This document shows positions 12,853 to 24,800 of a stretch of DNA of 64,000 bases, in pieces. Origin of the DNA: Saccharina japonica (lineage: Eukaryota; Sar; Phaeophyceae; Laminariales; Laminariaceae); the NCBI GenBank assembly GCA_008828725.1, contig MEHQ01003351.1, positions 242,969 through 306,968 on the forward strand. The letters run 5' to 3'. The position numbers and the translations under genes were made by a program. Under the pieces are notes generated by a model. That model worked only from the letters and a program-made list of their open reading frames with translations, was not told the origin of the DNA and did no database searches. Within the stretch, counting starts at the first letter, position 1; each line of letters opens with the position of its first letter.

Positions 12853-15800
12853 CACAGCACCGCGCCCATACTGAACCTGTTCTCCAATCACAAGGACAAG
12901 AATGACCCCGCCCCCCGCCCACTGCCACTCCCCATTAACTCGACGCTGTCATGCAATGCCCGGAAATCCGCCTCACAAGCGTTACTTCGTAGGGTGCAGC
13001 TCACCCTCCATGCGACACACCAAACACCTCACGGCGATTTGCGCTTGGCGCAAGCAAATGTCTTGCCTGGTCAGTGAAAATCCGGATGTCCTCCGTCCCA
13101 TCATTGTAGTGGTGCGAAGGTCTATGACCATTCGAATACGGGCATGCATGACGTGAGTACACCCTCCAGGGTCTATGGTCATACGACTACGGCCATGCAT
13201 GACATGAGCATGAGCACCCTCCCCCCCCCCGCCACTCTCGAGGGTCTTATGGTCATATGACTACGGCCTTGCAATGACATGAGTACCCCCCACTCCCGCC
13301 ACTCTCAAGGGTCTTATGGTCGTACGACTACGGCCTTGCAATGACATGAGTACTCCCCACTCCCGCCGGCCCTAACTCCTGCCTGTGGCCACCTTCTACC
13401 GCCCTCTGCCCCTTTTCCCAGCTGCTGTACCCATCCTTCTTGAGGGTGGTTGGCCCGAACGGAGACTTCGTGTCGGCAGTGGGGGCCCTATTTCGGCGGC
13501 ACGGCTGGGGGGCGACAAGTGTTATCTTTGCCGGGGGCGCGTCCCGCGGGCTGACGTACTCGTCTCTCGCACGGCAGGTAACTTTGTGTGTATGTTGTTC
13601 ACATTTGCGTAGGCGTATTGTTCACATTTGCATAGGCGTATTGTTCACGTTTGCGTGGGCGTATCTGGGGTATATTTTGAGTGGGCGTGTACCGAACTTA
13701 CCGAAATGTTGGGTACCCATATCGAGCTTCGTACCGAACCTTACCGGAGTTGTTCGGTAAAGGTTTCGGTAAAATCAAACATGTTAGTGTTTTATGTGTT
13801 CTTTCACATTTTGCGTGGGCGTACCCGGGGTACGTTTTGAGTAGGCGGACCGAACTTACCGAACTGTCGGGGTACCGGTATCGAGTTTCGTACCGAGCCT
13901 TACCGGAGTTGTTCGGTAGGGTGTTTGAGGCCGTATCGAAATCTTACCGAAGAATTCGGTTGGGTACTTTTTGCCTAGCGGAATCACGCCTCCCCCGCCC
14001 CCCCGGCTAGTAGATGGTCAAAAATTGACTAAAGGCAGGGGGCAAAGCAATCGAATGAAGTACGCCCGCCCCTCCACCTCTCCCCCCCGTATACTTTGGT
14101 GTGCGTACCTCTCGACACTCCCTTGGCACTTTTTTTTGTGTTTACATTTTTTTCTGTCTGAACCTATAGTCTGAGCCCTCTAATGGGTTAATATAGTGTG
14201 GAAGACAACTTACACACACGCGTGTACACTTGGTGTTTGGTGGTCCTTCCTTCCCCGATGGGCAGACGCGGGAGCTGCTGGAGGGGCAGGACGTTTTGAT
14301 TGGAGCATGGGAGGCGTTCGATGGCGGGGAGGCATGCACGACGGGGGCAGGGGATGCCCCGGGAGTTCGCAAGGCGGTGGATGCTGTGGGGGGGTCGAGG
14401 GACAGCGTTGTTGTCGTTCTTGGGGAGTGCGCCGACTATCGCCAGGTGAGATTGTTGGAGCAGAACGTCTGGCGCTGTCTGCTCTAGTGGTGTTGCTGGT
14501 GTTATTGTGTGGTGCGTGTTGGTGTTGGTGCTGATGTTGTTTTTGTGATGTGGATGGTGGCGATGGTGGTAGTGGTGGTGGTGATGATGGTGATTCAGGT
14601 GGGGATGATGATGGTGGTGGTGGTGGTGATCGTGGTGGTGGTGGTAGTGGTGGTGGTGATGATGGTGATTCAGGTGGGGATGATGATGGTGGTGGTGGTG
14701 GTGGTGATAGTGGTGGTGGTGGTAGTGGTGGTGGTGATGATGGTGATTCAGGTGGGGATGATGATGGTGGTGGTGGTGGTGGTGGTGGTTGAGGTGCTGG
14801 TGTTATCGTAGTGATGGTGATAACGATCATGGTGGTGGTGAGACACGTGCTACGATAGAGTTAGAGCACTCCTTGGCTGGTGGTGGTGGTGGTGGTGGTG
14901 ATGATGGTGATTCAGGTGGGGATGATGATGGTGGTGGTGGTGGTGGTGGTGGTGGTTGGGGTGATGGTGTTATCGTAGTGATGGTGATAATGATGATGGT
15001 GGTGGTGAGACACGTGCTACGATAGAGGTAGAGCACTCTTTGGCTGAAATAATTTTCTGAACGATCGGGCTCCTTAACCCAAAGCCGTCGGTCTTTCCCT
15101 CTTGTGTTGAAACTTTTTTCATTGTACAGTCAGGCCATGGGATTGTTTATCGGTTACGTCGCAGTACGTTTATTTTCCTCCAAAACCAGTTTTTGACTTA
15201 CTATTAGTATATACCTTCTCGAGTGAGATAGGTGCCTCAGAAAAAACATCGTGCACCTCTACCATAGCATGCACCATGACAGTGGCATCAATCATGACAG
15301 TGATGATGGTGTTGGTGGTGATGGCGGTGATGGGGGATTTTGGTGGCGTTGATGGCGATGGTGGTGATCATTGTGGTGGTGGTGGAGTTCATGGTGATGC
15401 TGATGGCGTTGTTGGTGATGGTAGTGATGGGGATTTTGGTGATCGCGGTGGTGACGATGTCGATGATGATGATGATGATTACGAACACGACAATGGCGTC
15501 GAGAACAATCTCCTCTTGCTACTGTAGGAACCTGGCGAACCATGACGCCCCCCACCCCCAACCCCCTCACCCGTCTCGAAAGGGAGGCGTGGTCAAGGGT
15601 CAAACGACTAAGACAAGCAACAAATGAGTACGCCCTTCCCCCCCCCCCGCCGCCCGTAGTCCGCAGCGACACCTCTCGCCCCATCCCACCTAAGCTCCTC
15701 AACGCTATCTTTCATACCACGGTGGTGTTCACGACTACGCCCAGCTGCGACGAAAAAAACGTTGACGGTCCACGCTAAATCTTCTTCAGTGCATCTTCAT

Positions 15801-18800
15801 GTTTCCGACCGCATACGGGTTTCCACCTTTCTTCCGACCGGATACGGGTTTCCACCTTCCTTGTTGGCTTTTCGCTTTTTCAGGTCATGACGTACGCAGC
15901 ATCCCAGGGGCTGGTGTCAGGGCGAGCGTGGCTTCTCCTCACCGCCGCGCGCGACCCCTCCTGCCACGTCAGCGCGGCTACTTGCGGCAGGTGGGAGGAG
16001 TCGTCCTCGTGTTTTTTTTTTCTGTTCCCCATCCTCCTGTCCTTGCCTCTGACGACGGCTGTACAGAACCTTGGCCCTGCTTTGACAAAAATTGCTGAAA
16101 TATACTTGACGATACCGTCTGGGAAAAATCTCGGCATGAAAATGAAACGGGGCTTTTTAGAGTGGACTGTTGACCATTTTATCAAAGCTCGGCCAAGCCT
16201 TGAAAAGACAAATGTTGCCTTCGTCAGACGCTTGGCTCGCGTACGGTCGCACGCGTGCGTGCGTGCGGGAGGCGTCCGCGCTTTGGTTTGGTCATTACAC
16301 CCCTCGGACGCATGATCGGTTCCTACTGTAGTTCATGATAGTAGATATTTCAGGGGAAATAAGTGCACATCTGTGTGATCTGTATGATCTGTGTGATCTG
16401 TACGATCTGTGTGATCTGTGTGATCTAGCTGGGGATGCCGGGCGAGGGCCGTAAACTCTGCATGGTCTAGCACGTGTTTACTGGGTTGGATCTGTACTCT
16501 AGCAGATCATGCACAGCCTCTCACAACGGCAGGCGGGGAACTAGATGATCTACCGTAGCTAGATAGATGTTCCAGGTCATCATCTGTCAGAGGTGTGGAT
16601 CGTTGATTGGGGCGGCACGTTCTCGCAAGCAAGCGCATGGGATTATGGGGCACGCGCGCGCACAAATCATGGGCACGCGTATAAAAGCGTACATATATCG
16701 TGAACACACGCAAACCATGGTAGGACATAGTGATGGTATATTAATCGTGGACCCGCATATATGCACTATTGATGGACATTGTGGACATCTCTGCGTGCTT
16801 GAACCATGGGCGCACATATAAAAGTCATGGACACGTATACACAATTGTGGACACACATATTCAAATAATGGAAACACGTGCACAAATCATGGACCAACAC
16901 AGAACACTTAATGGACTCGTATAAACACAAATCATCGGTAGACACAAATCATGGATTCGCATACACGCAACCATTTAACAAGAATACACAACCATGTAAC
17001 AGTTACATATATACACACTCCCTGAGTTGTGCACCTTCAGAGTTTGTTCCCCGCAATAAGGGGTATATGTATCCTTCATGAGGTCATATAAAACCCGCAG
17101 TACGCGCGATTGACATATCATGCGTACGTACGCAGCTTGCAAATAGGAGTTTCGACGATATCCTCGATCTCACAGTTGATGTTTCTTCTATTTTCGTAAA
17201 TACACGAAGTATATATATATATATATATATATATGGTGGACACACACATACACAGATCGTGGACATACACATACACAAAATCATGGGACACACATGCACG
17301 AAATCATGGACACGTACGTACATGCACAAAAACCACTGCGCGCTCGCCTTTGCGCCTTACGCTTTGCTTAGGGACGACGGGCGTGACGGCCAAGCCCTCT
17401 CTGCCATGGAGGGCGCTCTGTCGATAGACTGGTCTCCGATGCCCACATCCCGTGCAAACGCCGCGGCTTATGCCGATGCCGCCGCGGCTAACGGTCGGAA
17501 GGAGTTTGTCGCCGCTTTTTCGCCACCCCCTGCCGGGAGCGCGTCTCCCATCACTGCTGCTGCTGCTGCCGCTGCCGTTGCCGGGGGTGTTAGCTGTCGT
17601 CCTCGAGGGCAAGCGTGGCGGGGCGGTTTGTCGGGCGGAAGGGGAGCCGTGGGCGCGGGTTGTGGTGCCTCGGACGGTACCGCCGGAACCGCCACCACCG
17701 CTACTGTTCCTGATGGTGGTGGTGGTGGTGGTGGTGGTGGTGGTGTTAGTGGTGGTGATGCCGATGATGATGGTGACGACCATGGTGCGGCTGGTTTAAT
17801 CAGCGCCTCTTCGTGTGCGGCCGGGGCCGGAGTGCTCACATCGGCCGGAAAAAGCGTGTGCCACCCCACCGGTACCTCGAGGGGAGGAGAGGCAACGGGA
17901 GACGGTGGCGTGAAAGCTCGGAGCAGCAGCAGCGCCGGCGGTGGTGGTGGCAGCGGTAACGGCCGCGGTGGCAGATTTAGCGGTAGCGGTGGCAAATTTA
18001 GCGGTAGCAGTGGTGATAGCGGTAGCGTTAGCGACGGTAGTGGTAGCGATAGCGGTGGCGGCGGCAGCAGTACTCTAGCTCCTGGCGAGGAAAAAGCCGC
18101 CCCTGAAGGCAGAAGCAACACCGGATCCGGGTACCACGGGTCTGGAGAAGGTGTGGGAGGCGTTTCGAAAGCAGGTGAACGTGCGAACGCGGCGGAAGTA
18201 GTGTGCCCAGGAGATGACGTATACGGGGACATTCCGTTGTCGGCCCCGGGTGGCGTTCTTCGTGCGGCCACGCTTATGTTCGATGCGGCGGAATTGGGGG
18301 GGCGTGTCCTTGCGGAGGCGGCGAAGAGGGAGGGGACGGGGATCGGGGGTCCCCGATGGGCGGAGCTTGCGGAGGGCGTGGAGTTTGAGGGTCTCTCGGG
18401 CAAGGTGAGGTTTTTTTGCCGGGATGCGCTTCAGGTGATGTTCTTGTTTTTTCGTGATATGTTCGTTTTGGTCTGTTTTGTCTTGTTTTGTTTTGTTTTT
18501 TTCGGTTATGCTCGGTTCGGTTCTGTTCAGTTTACTTATGTTCTCTTCTGGTTAGTTCGGTCCTGCACCGTTCGAATCAGTTCGGTTCGGTTTAGTTCGG
18601 TTTTGTTGGTTCTGTTCGGTTCTAGTGAGTCCCCGGTTCGATTTTTCTCGGTTATGTTCGGTTCAGTTCGGTTCCTTTCGATTCCGTCCGGTTACTTTCC
18701 GTTCGGTTTGGTTTAGTTCGGCTCTGCTCGGCTCGGTCGGTTTTGTTCGGTTCGGTTCGGTTCGGTTCGAATCGGTTCGATTCAGTTTGGTTCGGTTCGG

Positions 18801-21800
18801 TTCGGTGCGGTGCGGTTCGGTTCGGTTCGGTTCGGTTCGGTTCGGTTCGGTTCGGTTCGATTCCGTTTGATTCGATTCCGTTCTTTTCTTCTTGCTCGAC
18901 GAAACGGAACGAAACGGGGCGACTGGGATGAAGGAAGCGTAACTAGCCACTAGCCCGTGGCTCGCGTAAATGCGGGCCGATAGCGCACTTTGTGGCGAGA
19001 TCGACTCGGCTGTGTTCCAATGGAATTTCTAGGAGGAAGTTGTTTTGACAGGGCTTCCACATATGCTGTTTGCGTGGCTTGTGTACATGCGGACCGATAA
19101 CGCACTCGGTAGTGAGATCGACTCGGCTTTGTTCCAATGGACGTTCTGCAAGCAATTTTGTTCGAGAGGGGTTTTCACGTGCTGTTGATGGCGTGTTTTC
19201 AGCCTCTTCCACGTTGATGCGCTATATGCGATGTATGCGCTGTATGTGTGCAAGGTCTAGCTGGACTCCCGCGGCAACCGAAAGGCCGCGGACGTTTCTT
19301 TCCGCCCGTCGCCTTTGCTTTCTGTTCCTTGGACGGTTTCCCCGCCCGCTTGTATGCGCCGTGTGTGCTGTATACGCTGTGTGTGCTATATACATTGTAT
19401 GCGCCGTATGCGCTGGTTGCGATTTATGTGCTGCATGCCTGCAAGGTTGAAGTTGAAGTGGACAGTAGCCGCGCAACCGAAAGGCCGTGGGCGTTTGCTT
19501 CCGCCCATCGCCTCTGACTTTTTTTTTTTTTGTCATTTTGGCCGTTTCGAGGCACTCGTTTGCGCTGCAGTTTGCTGTGACACTGTCTGTAAGTGATTTT
19601 ACGCGCTGTGTATATGTATGCGATTTATGCTCTGTATTAGTAGTGACGCATGCTGTCTTGAGATAGAGGTGCACCGTACTTTTGCCTTCTGAGGGTGGTC
19701 ACTTGGGGACCTCTATACTAATAGTAAGTCAAAAAAGAATTTTGGAGGAAACTAAAAAGTGCTATATTAATACCCGATGAACAATCGTGTGGCCTTAGGG
19801 CCCGAATTAACGAGTATAAAATAAATTCAATTTGGAAAAAATAAAATTCAAATTCGCTTTTCATTGGTCAACACACGCACCAGCACCAAATATTATGCCC
19901 CAAGATCCTAATATTTGGTGCTGGTGCGTGTGTTGACCAATGAAAAGCGGATTTGAATTTTTTTTTTTTCAAATTGATTTTTTTTCTTCTTCGTTAATAC
20001 GGGCCCTTACGTATAAAACGAAAAGTGGTGCACACAAAAACAAATTTCCGACGATTCTGGTACTTGACCCTTTTAGAACTGCAGTCCCGTTTTGGGGACA
20101 AACCACTCTAATTCTAAGTAATTTGTCCCCAAAACGGGACTCCAGTCCTATAAGGGTCAACCCCTTCAGAACTGGACCCACGTATTTGGGGACAAACTAC
20201 TTGGAATTAGTGTGGAATTGTTTTTCGGGTTCTGAATGGGTTAAGGGACCCCGTCATTCAGAAAAAAACAATCAGCCAAAAAAAGGTACCTGGTACAGTA
20301 CCTAGCCAAAATAAGGTACATTACCTCCATCGAAGCACGCGTCATGTACGTATGTGTTTTATCCTATATTATAGTACGCATGTGCTCCGTACGATGTGTG
20401 TACTAACTGTGTGCGGTATATGTGTATTATGCGATGTATTTGCTGCATGTGACGTATGCGCTGTGTGTGTGCAAAGGTCGAGCTGGACGATAGCGGCAAC
20501 CGAAAGGCCGCGGACGTTTCCTTCTGGTTGATGGAGGCCGCCACCTTCGATGGCGTTTCTTATCTCTCCGGAACGGAGGCCGCGCACTACGCCTGCGCGA
20601 CGGGGAAGGTGGAGGTGAGGTGGAACGATTGACTGGGCAGAACCCCTCCCCTCGGTGAAAACCCGACATGCTCCGTCCCGGCATTGTAGGGATGCGAGGG
20701 TCTATGGTCATACGACTACGGCCATGCATGAAAATGGAGTACACCCCCGTAGGATGCAGCTCATCCTTCATGCGACTCGCCCAAAACCCCACGGCGCTGG
20801 GCGATTGGTGCAAGCAATGTTTGCCTGGTTGGTGAAAACCCAACTTGCTCGTTCCCGGCATTGTAGGGATGCGAGGGTCTATTGTCAAACGACTACGGCC
20901 ATGCACGACATGAGTACCCCCCCCCCCCCCCTCCCCCTTTCTCGCGATCGGCGCGCGTTTTCTTTTCCAACCAATCCTAAGCTACCGCAATGATATGCTG
21001 TGCGCCGTGCAGGATGTTGTTATCGTATCTAACCCAGGAAAAACGTTCTCTCGTAGACCATGTAGGTTGCACGGCTCCCAACCGGCGACGTTATTTTCTA
21101 TAGATCGTGCTGGTCAGGAATCGGTCTGCCCTGGTTGGTCTAGATTACCAAGCGGGAATCGATGGTCCGTCCGAACAGGAAACAATAACGCCACTGCTGC
21201 CAGCAAAACCACAACAAAGGCTCCGTAGCTAGAATATACAACATGTCAAGGCTGTTCACGAGTCGGCTCAAACCGCGCGGGTCAGGTCGGGTCGGGTAAC
21301 GGTAACCGGACCCGATCAGTGAAAAACAAGGAAAACCTCCTGGCCCGGCCCGACTCGGCCCGACCCGACCCGACCCGACCCGACCCCACCCCCCCCCCCC
21401 CCCCCCCCCCCGCCCCCCCCCCCCCCCGCCCCGACCCGACCCGACCCGACCCGACCCGACCCGACCCATGATGTTAAAAAAACTTCCTGACCCGACCCGA
21501 GGGTTAGGGTCATGAGGTGTGAAGAACCCTGAAATATGTCCAGAGTTGCAATGCAGTGAAAAAGTCCACCGACGAGTCACTGTGTAAAACAACACGAATA
21601 TAATACGTTGTTATCACGAGGACAACATATGTTTAGAGCAACATGCCAAGTACAGAAAAAGTAACGCCAGCTCTCAAGCCAACAGCAATCAAGCAATCGA
21701 GCAATCAATCAATCAATCAACCATTCAATTTATCAATCAATCAACCAACCAATCAATCAATCAATCGACAATCGACAACCGATTCATCAACTTCTTGACG

Positions 21801-24800
21801 ACCCCAAAACCCCACCCTCCCCCACCTCCCCAAACGCCCCCCGGCAGTTATTGCGAGAGATCGACTGGCCGGCCCCGAGACAAGACCTTCGTCGGCATCA
21901 CTTCGAACCTGATTCCGAATCCCGTTTCGAATTCGGTGCTGATTCCGGTGCCGATTCCGATTCCGATTCCGATTCCGATTCCAATCTTACCCCCGTCCCC
22001 TTCCTCGACAAAGCTTCCGATGACAAGGGCTGCGGCGGAGCTGGCGCCCCACCCGCCGCCGCCGCCGCCGCCACTGTCGCGTTAGCTTTACCGGGCTTAG
22101 CTTCGTCAACCTTCCTTACCCTACCCTTGGCTCTCCTCTTCTTGTGTTTCTTTGTGGTGGCGGTAGCGGTGGCAGCGGTCATGGTCATGGCGCGCGCGAC
22201 GGCACGCGCGGCTGGGCTTGGCCGGCTCCGATCTGCCACTTCTACCGTCAGGTCTGTCGGCGGCGCCGAGGTCGGCCCCTGCTCTCCCCGCACCCCGACC
22301 CCATCGCCAACCCCGCACGGAGTTCCTAGCTTGGAGAAGGGGTATTTTCCCGCTTCCCCTCCCCGCCTTTCCGCCTCCTCCTCCTCCTCCTCCTCTTGCT
22401 TCCCCGCCACCACGGCCGCCACTGCCGCCGCTGCGGCGGCTACCAACACCGCCGGTGTTAGGGATAGCCCCGCCGCGGGGTTGATCGTCAACGGCCTGCA
22501 GGAATGCCTCCCCGGAGTTCCTCAAGAGGCGACGGCGGCGGCAGTGGCAACGGGGGCGGGGGTGGGGGCGTCGTCGGTAATAGCGGTGACGCGTTTGGGG
22601 GAGGGCGGGCCGGGAACCGAGGCTGTGGAGCAGGGGAAGGAAGGAGGAGGAGGAGGAGGAGGAGGAGGGGGCGTCCTGTCTGGCTTGGAGAAGGGGGGGG
22701 CGTTGGCTAGAAACGATGGTGGTGGAGGTGGTGGCGGTGGCGGTAGTGGTGGAGACGGAGGTGGAGATGGCGCCAACACCGTTGCGACTGACGCTGGCGA
22801 TCCCCTCATACCCTCGAGCTCGCTCGATGACGCAGGCGGAATGGCTGTCGCCGCGGTAGCGGGAACCGGAGCTGGAGTGGGAGCTGGAGTGAGTGCGATG
22901 GAGGAGGAAGCGTTGCCGACCGTCGCCGCCGTGTCTAACTCCACAGCCGCTCCTACCCCTTCGCCCGTCCGAGTGTCGCCGCGCGTGCGGACGATCGCGC
23001 CTTTTACGCTGCCCCCGGTGCCTCCACCACCATCTCCGCCGTCGCCTCCGCTGCCGCCGCCGCCGTCGCCGCTGCTGCTGGCGGGTGTGGCGCCCCCGGC
23101 GGCGACAGCAGACCGGGAACTCGTTGGTATCTCTGATGGGAGCGAGGCTGCCGCCGCCGGCGTGCCCGTGCAGATACGTAGACCGAGTTCGCCCGTGTCT
23201 GCGGAGGGTAAGCCGCCGCTGTCCCCGCTGTCGCTGCTCGCCGCGGCCTTGCGAAAGCGTACGCGTCGGGAAGGCGGGAGGGGGGCGGGGGGGTCTCCGT
23301 TGGAGGCTGGTGCGACGGCCTGGCAGGAGCCGCGACGATCGGGCAGCTTCAGGTACGAGCCGAGCGGTACCGATCTACGGTGGGTTCTCCGAGTTAAGAG
23401 AGGGTACCCTGTATAAGAGAATACTACAGTTGGGAGAGGCCAAATCGGCTGGACCCGCCTACACTAAACCTAAGTATACTTCCCACTGTGGATAAGGGAG
23501 AAGGCTATAATGGTCAAGAGGGGTTGTTTTCAGCCTGTACCACACCTCTCTTAAAGAGAGGTACCCTCACTGTAGCTCATTGCAGTACGGGCCCGCCAAT
23601 GAGAAACGCCTTATTTATTACCAAGGCTTGACACCTTATTGTGGAAACCCGACCTCGATTGACTACCTTCGGGCTTGGGCTACTAAATATATGGGATTTA
23701 GTGCAGCGCTCGCCGCTCAGCATGTTTTTATTGTCCCTTTTACTAGAGAACTGTGCCTACGCCTGAATCTTACTCTAATTTAAAGTGTTTTGGTCCCCAT
23801 AATAGGAGTGCACTCCTAATAAGCCGCATGCCTAAAGGGGCTAATCCAAGTTTCTTAAAAAGGTCCTCCCCAAAAACGTGAGCCGTTATTATGTTATTGC
23901 TGGGTTGCTTCTCGATCGTGGGCCTACATAGAGTATGCAACAACACTTGAAATGAGAAAAATGGAGAAGATTAAGATTATTAGAGATCGGGAAATGTTCC
24001 GAGAATAATCTGTTGTTTGTTGTTCCAGAGAGAATTGGGCGTTTTGGTTCATGTTAACAGCAGCGAGGCACTGGTTGGTTGGTTGCGTGAGTGGGAGTAC
24101 CAATGGGGTGTGTAGCACGGAACAGCGCTGGCAGAGTGGCAGAACACGCGAACAGACAGGGCTGCTGCTTTTGTAGCTGGCCAGCGGTTGCTGGGCCAAG
24201 TATTTCGTGATTTCTCCCATTTTTACACCCCACCTATTACGGAGGACCATAGTAAATAATACCAAATACGGTTATTTATAGTAAAAATGGGTAAATATGT
24301 ACCAGGTAGGGGGACCATAGTAAATAATACAAAATACGGTTATTTTTTACCGGTAGTAAAAATGGGTAAATATGTACCAGTAGGTTTTTGTGTGTACCGT
24401 CGGTTCTTTTTGCTATGGTCCCCCGTATTAGGAGATAGATGGTGGCCACAAGCGGCGAAACAGGAAGGGGATAAGACTAGCAAAAATTTCCCATGTATTA
24501 TACGGAAACAACGTAATGAGCGCCCAACTTGTTGGAGGTGCGTGTCTCTAATAGGAGTAGGAACGGTGCTCCGTCTCGAATGGGATGCGTGGCCAATGGT
24601 GATATGACTTATGGCAAGCAACAAATTAGTACGCCCCCCCTCCCCTCTTTGCATGATCTCCGCCCCTCTTCCGTGCCCGGGGGGAATGGGTGTGAGCAGG
24701 AGGGGCGAGTTTACCCCGACTCACGGGAGGAGCATGGTGTCGATGTCGGCGCAGTCGGAAGGGGGCTCGACTTGGTCAGACGGGGCTGCGCTGCATGGGG

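Larger units (their letters stand above)
19648..20345. mobile_element. MITE, GTGCTACGATAGAGGT family, with nested insertions
   Basis: The left end is diverged (GCATGCTGTCTTGAGATAGAGGTG); the right end is ACCTCCATCGAAGCACGCGT. The family word TACTAATAGTAAGTCAAAAA lies near the left end. A GGGCCC fold-back element (19798-20006) and two TTAACCC-type elements (20066-20243) appear to have inserted inside it. Confidence 0.65.

Noticed and set aside
14210..14830. 206-codon Pro/Ser-rich - strand frame
   Set aside because: Antisense of the GGT minisatellite and of receptor exon 5.
17468..18403. 311-codon frame on the - strand under exon 7
   Set aside because: Pro-rich shadow of the Gly-rich + strand insert; no domain, no splice logic.
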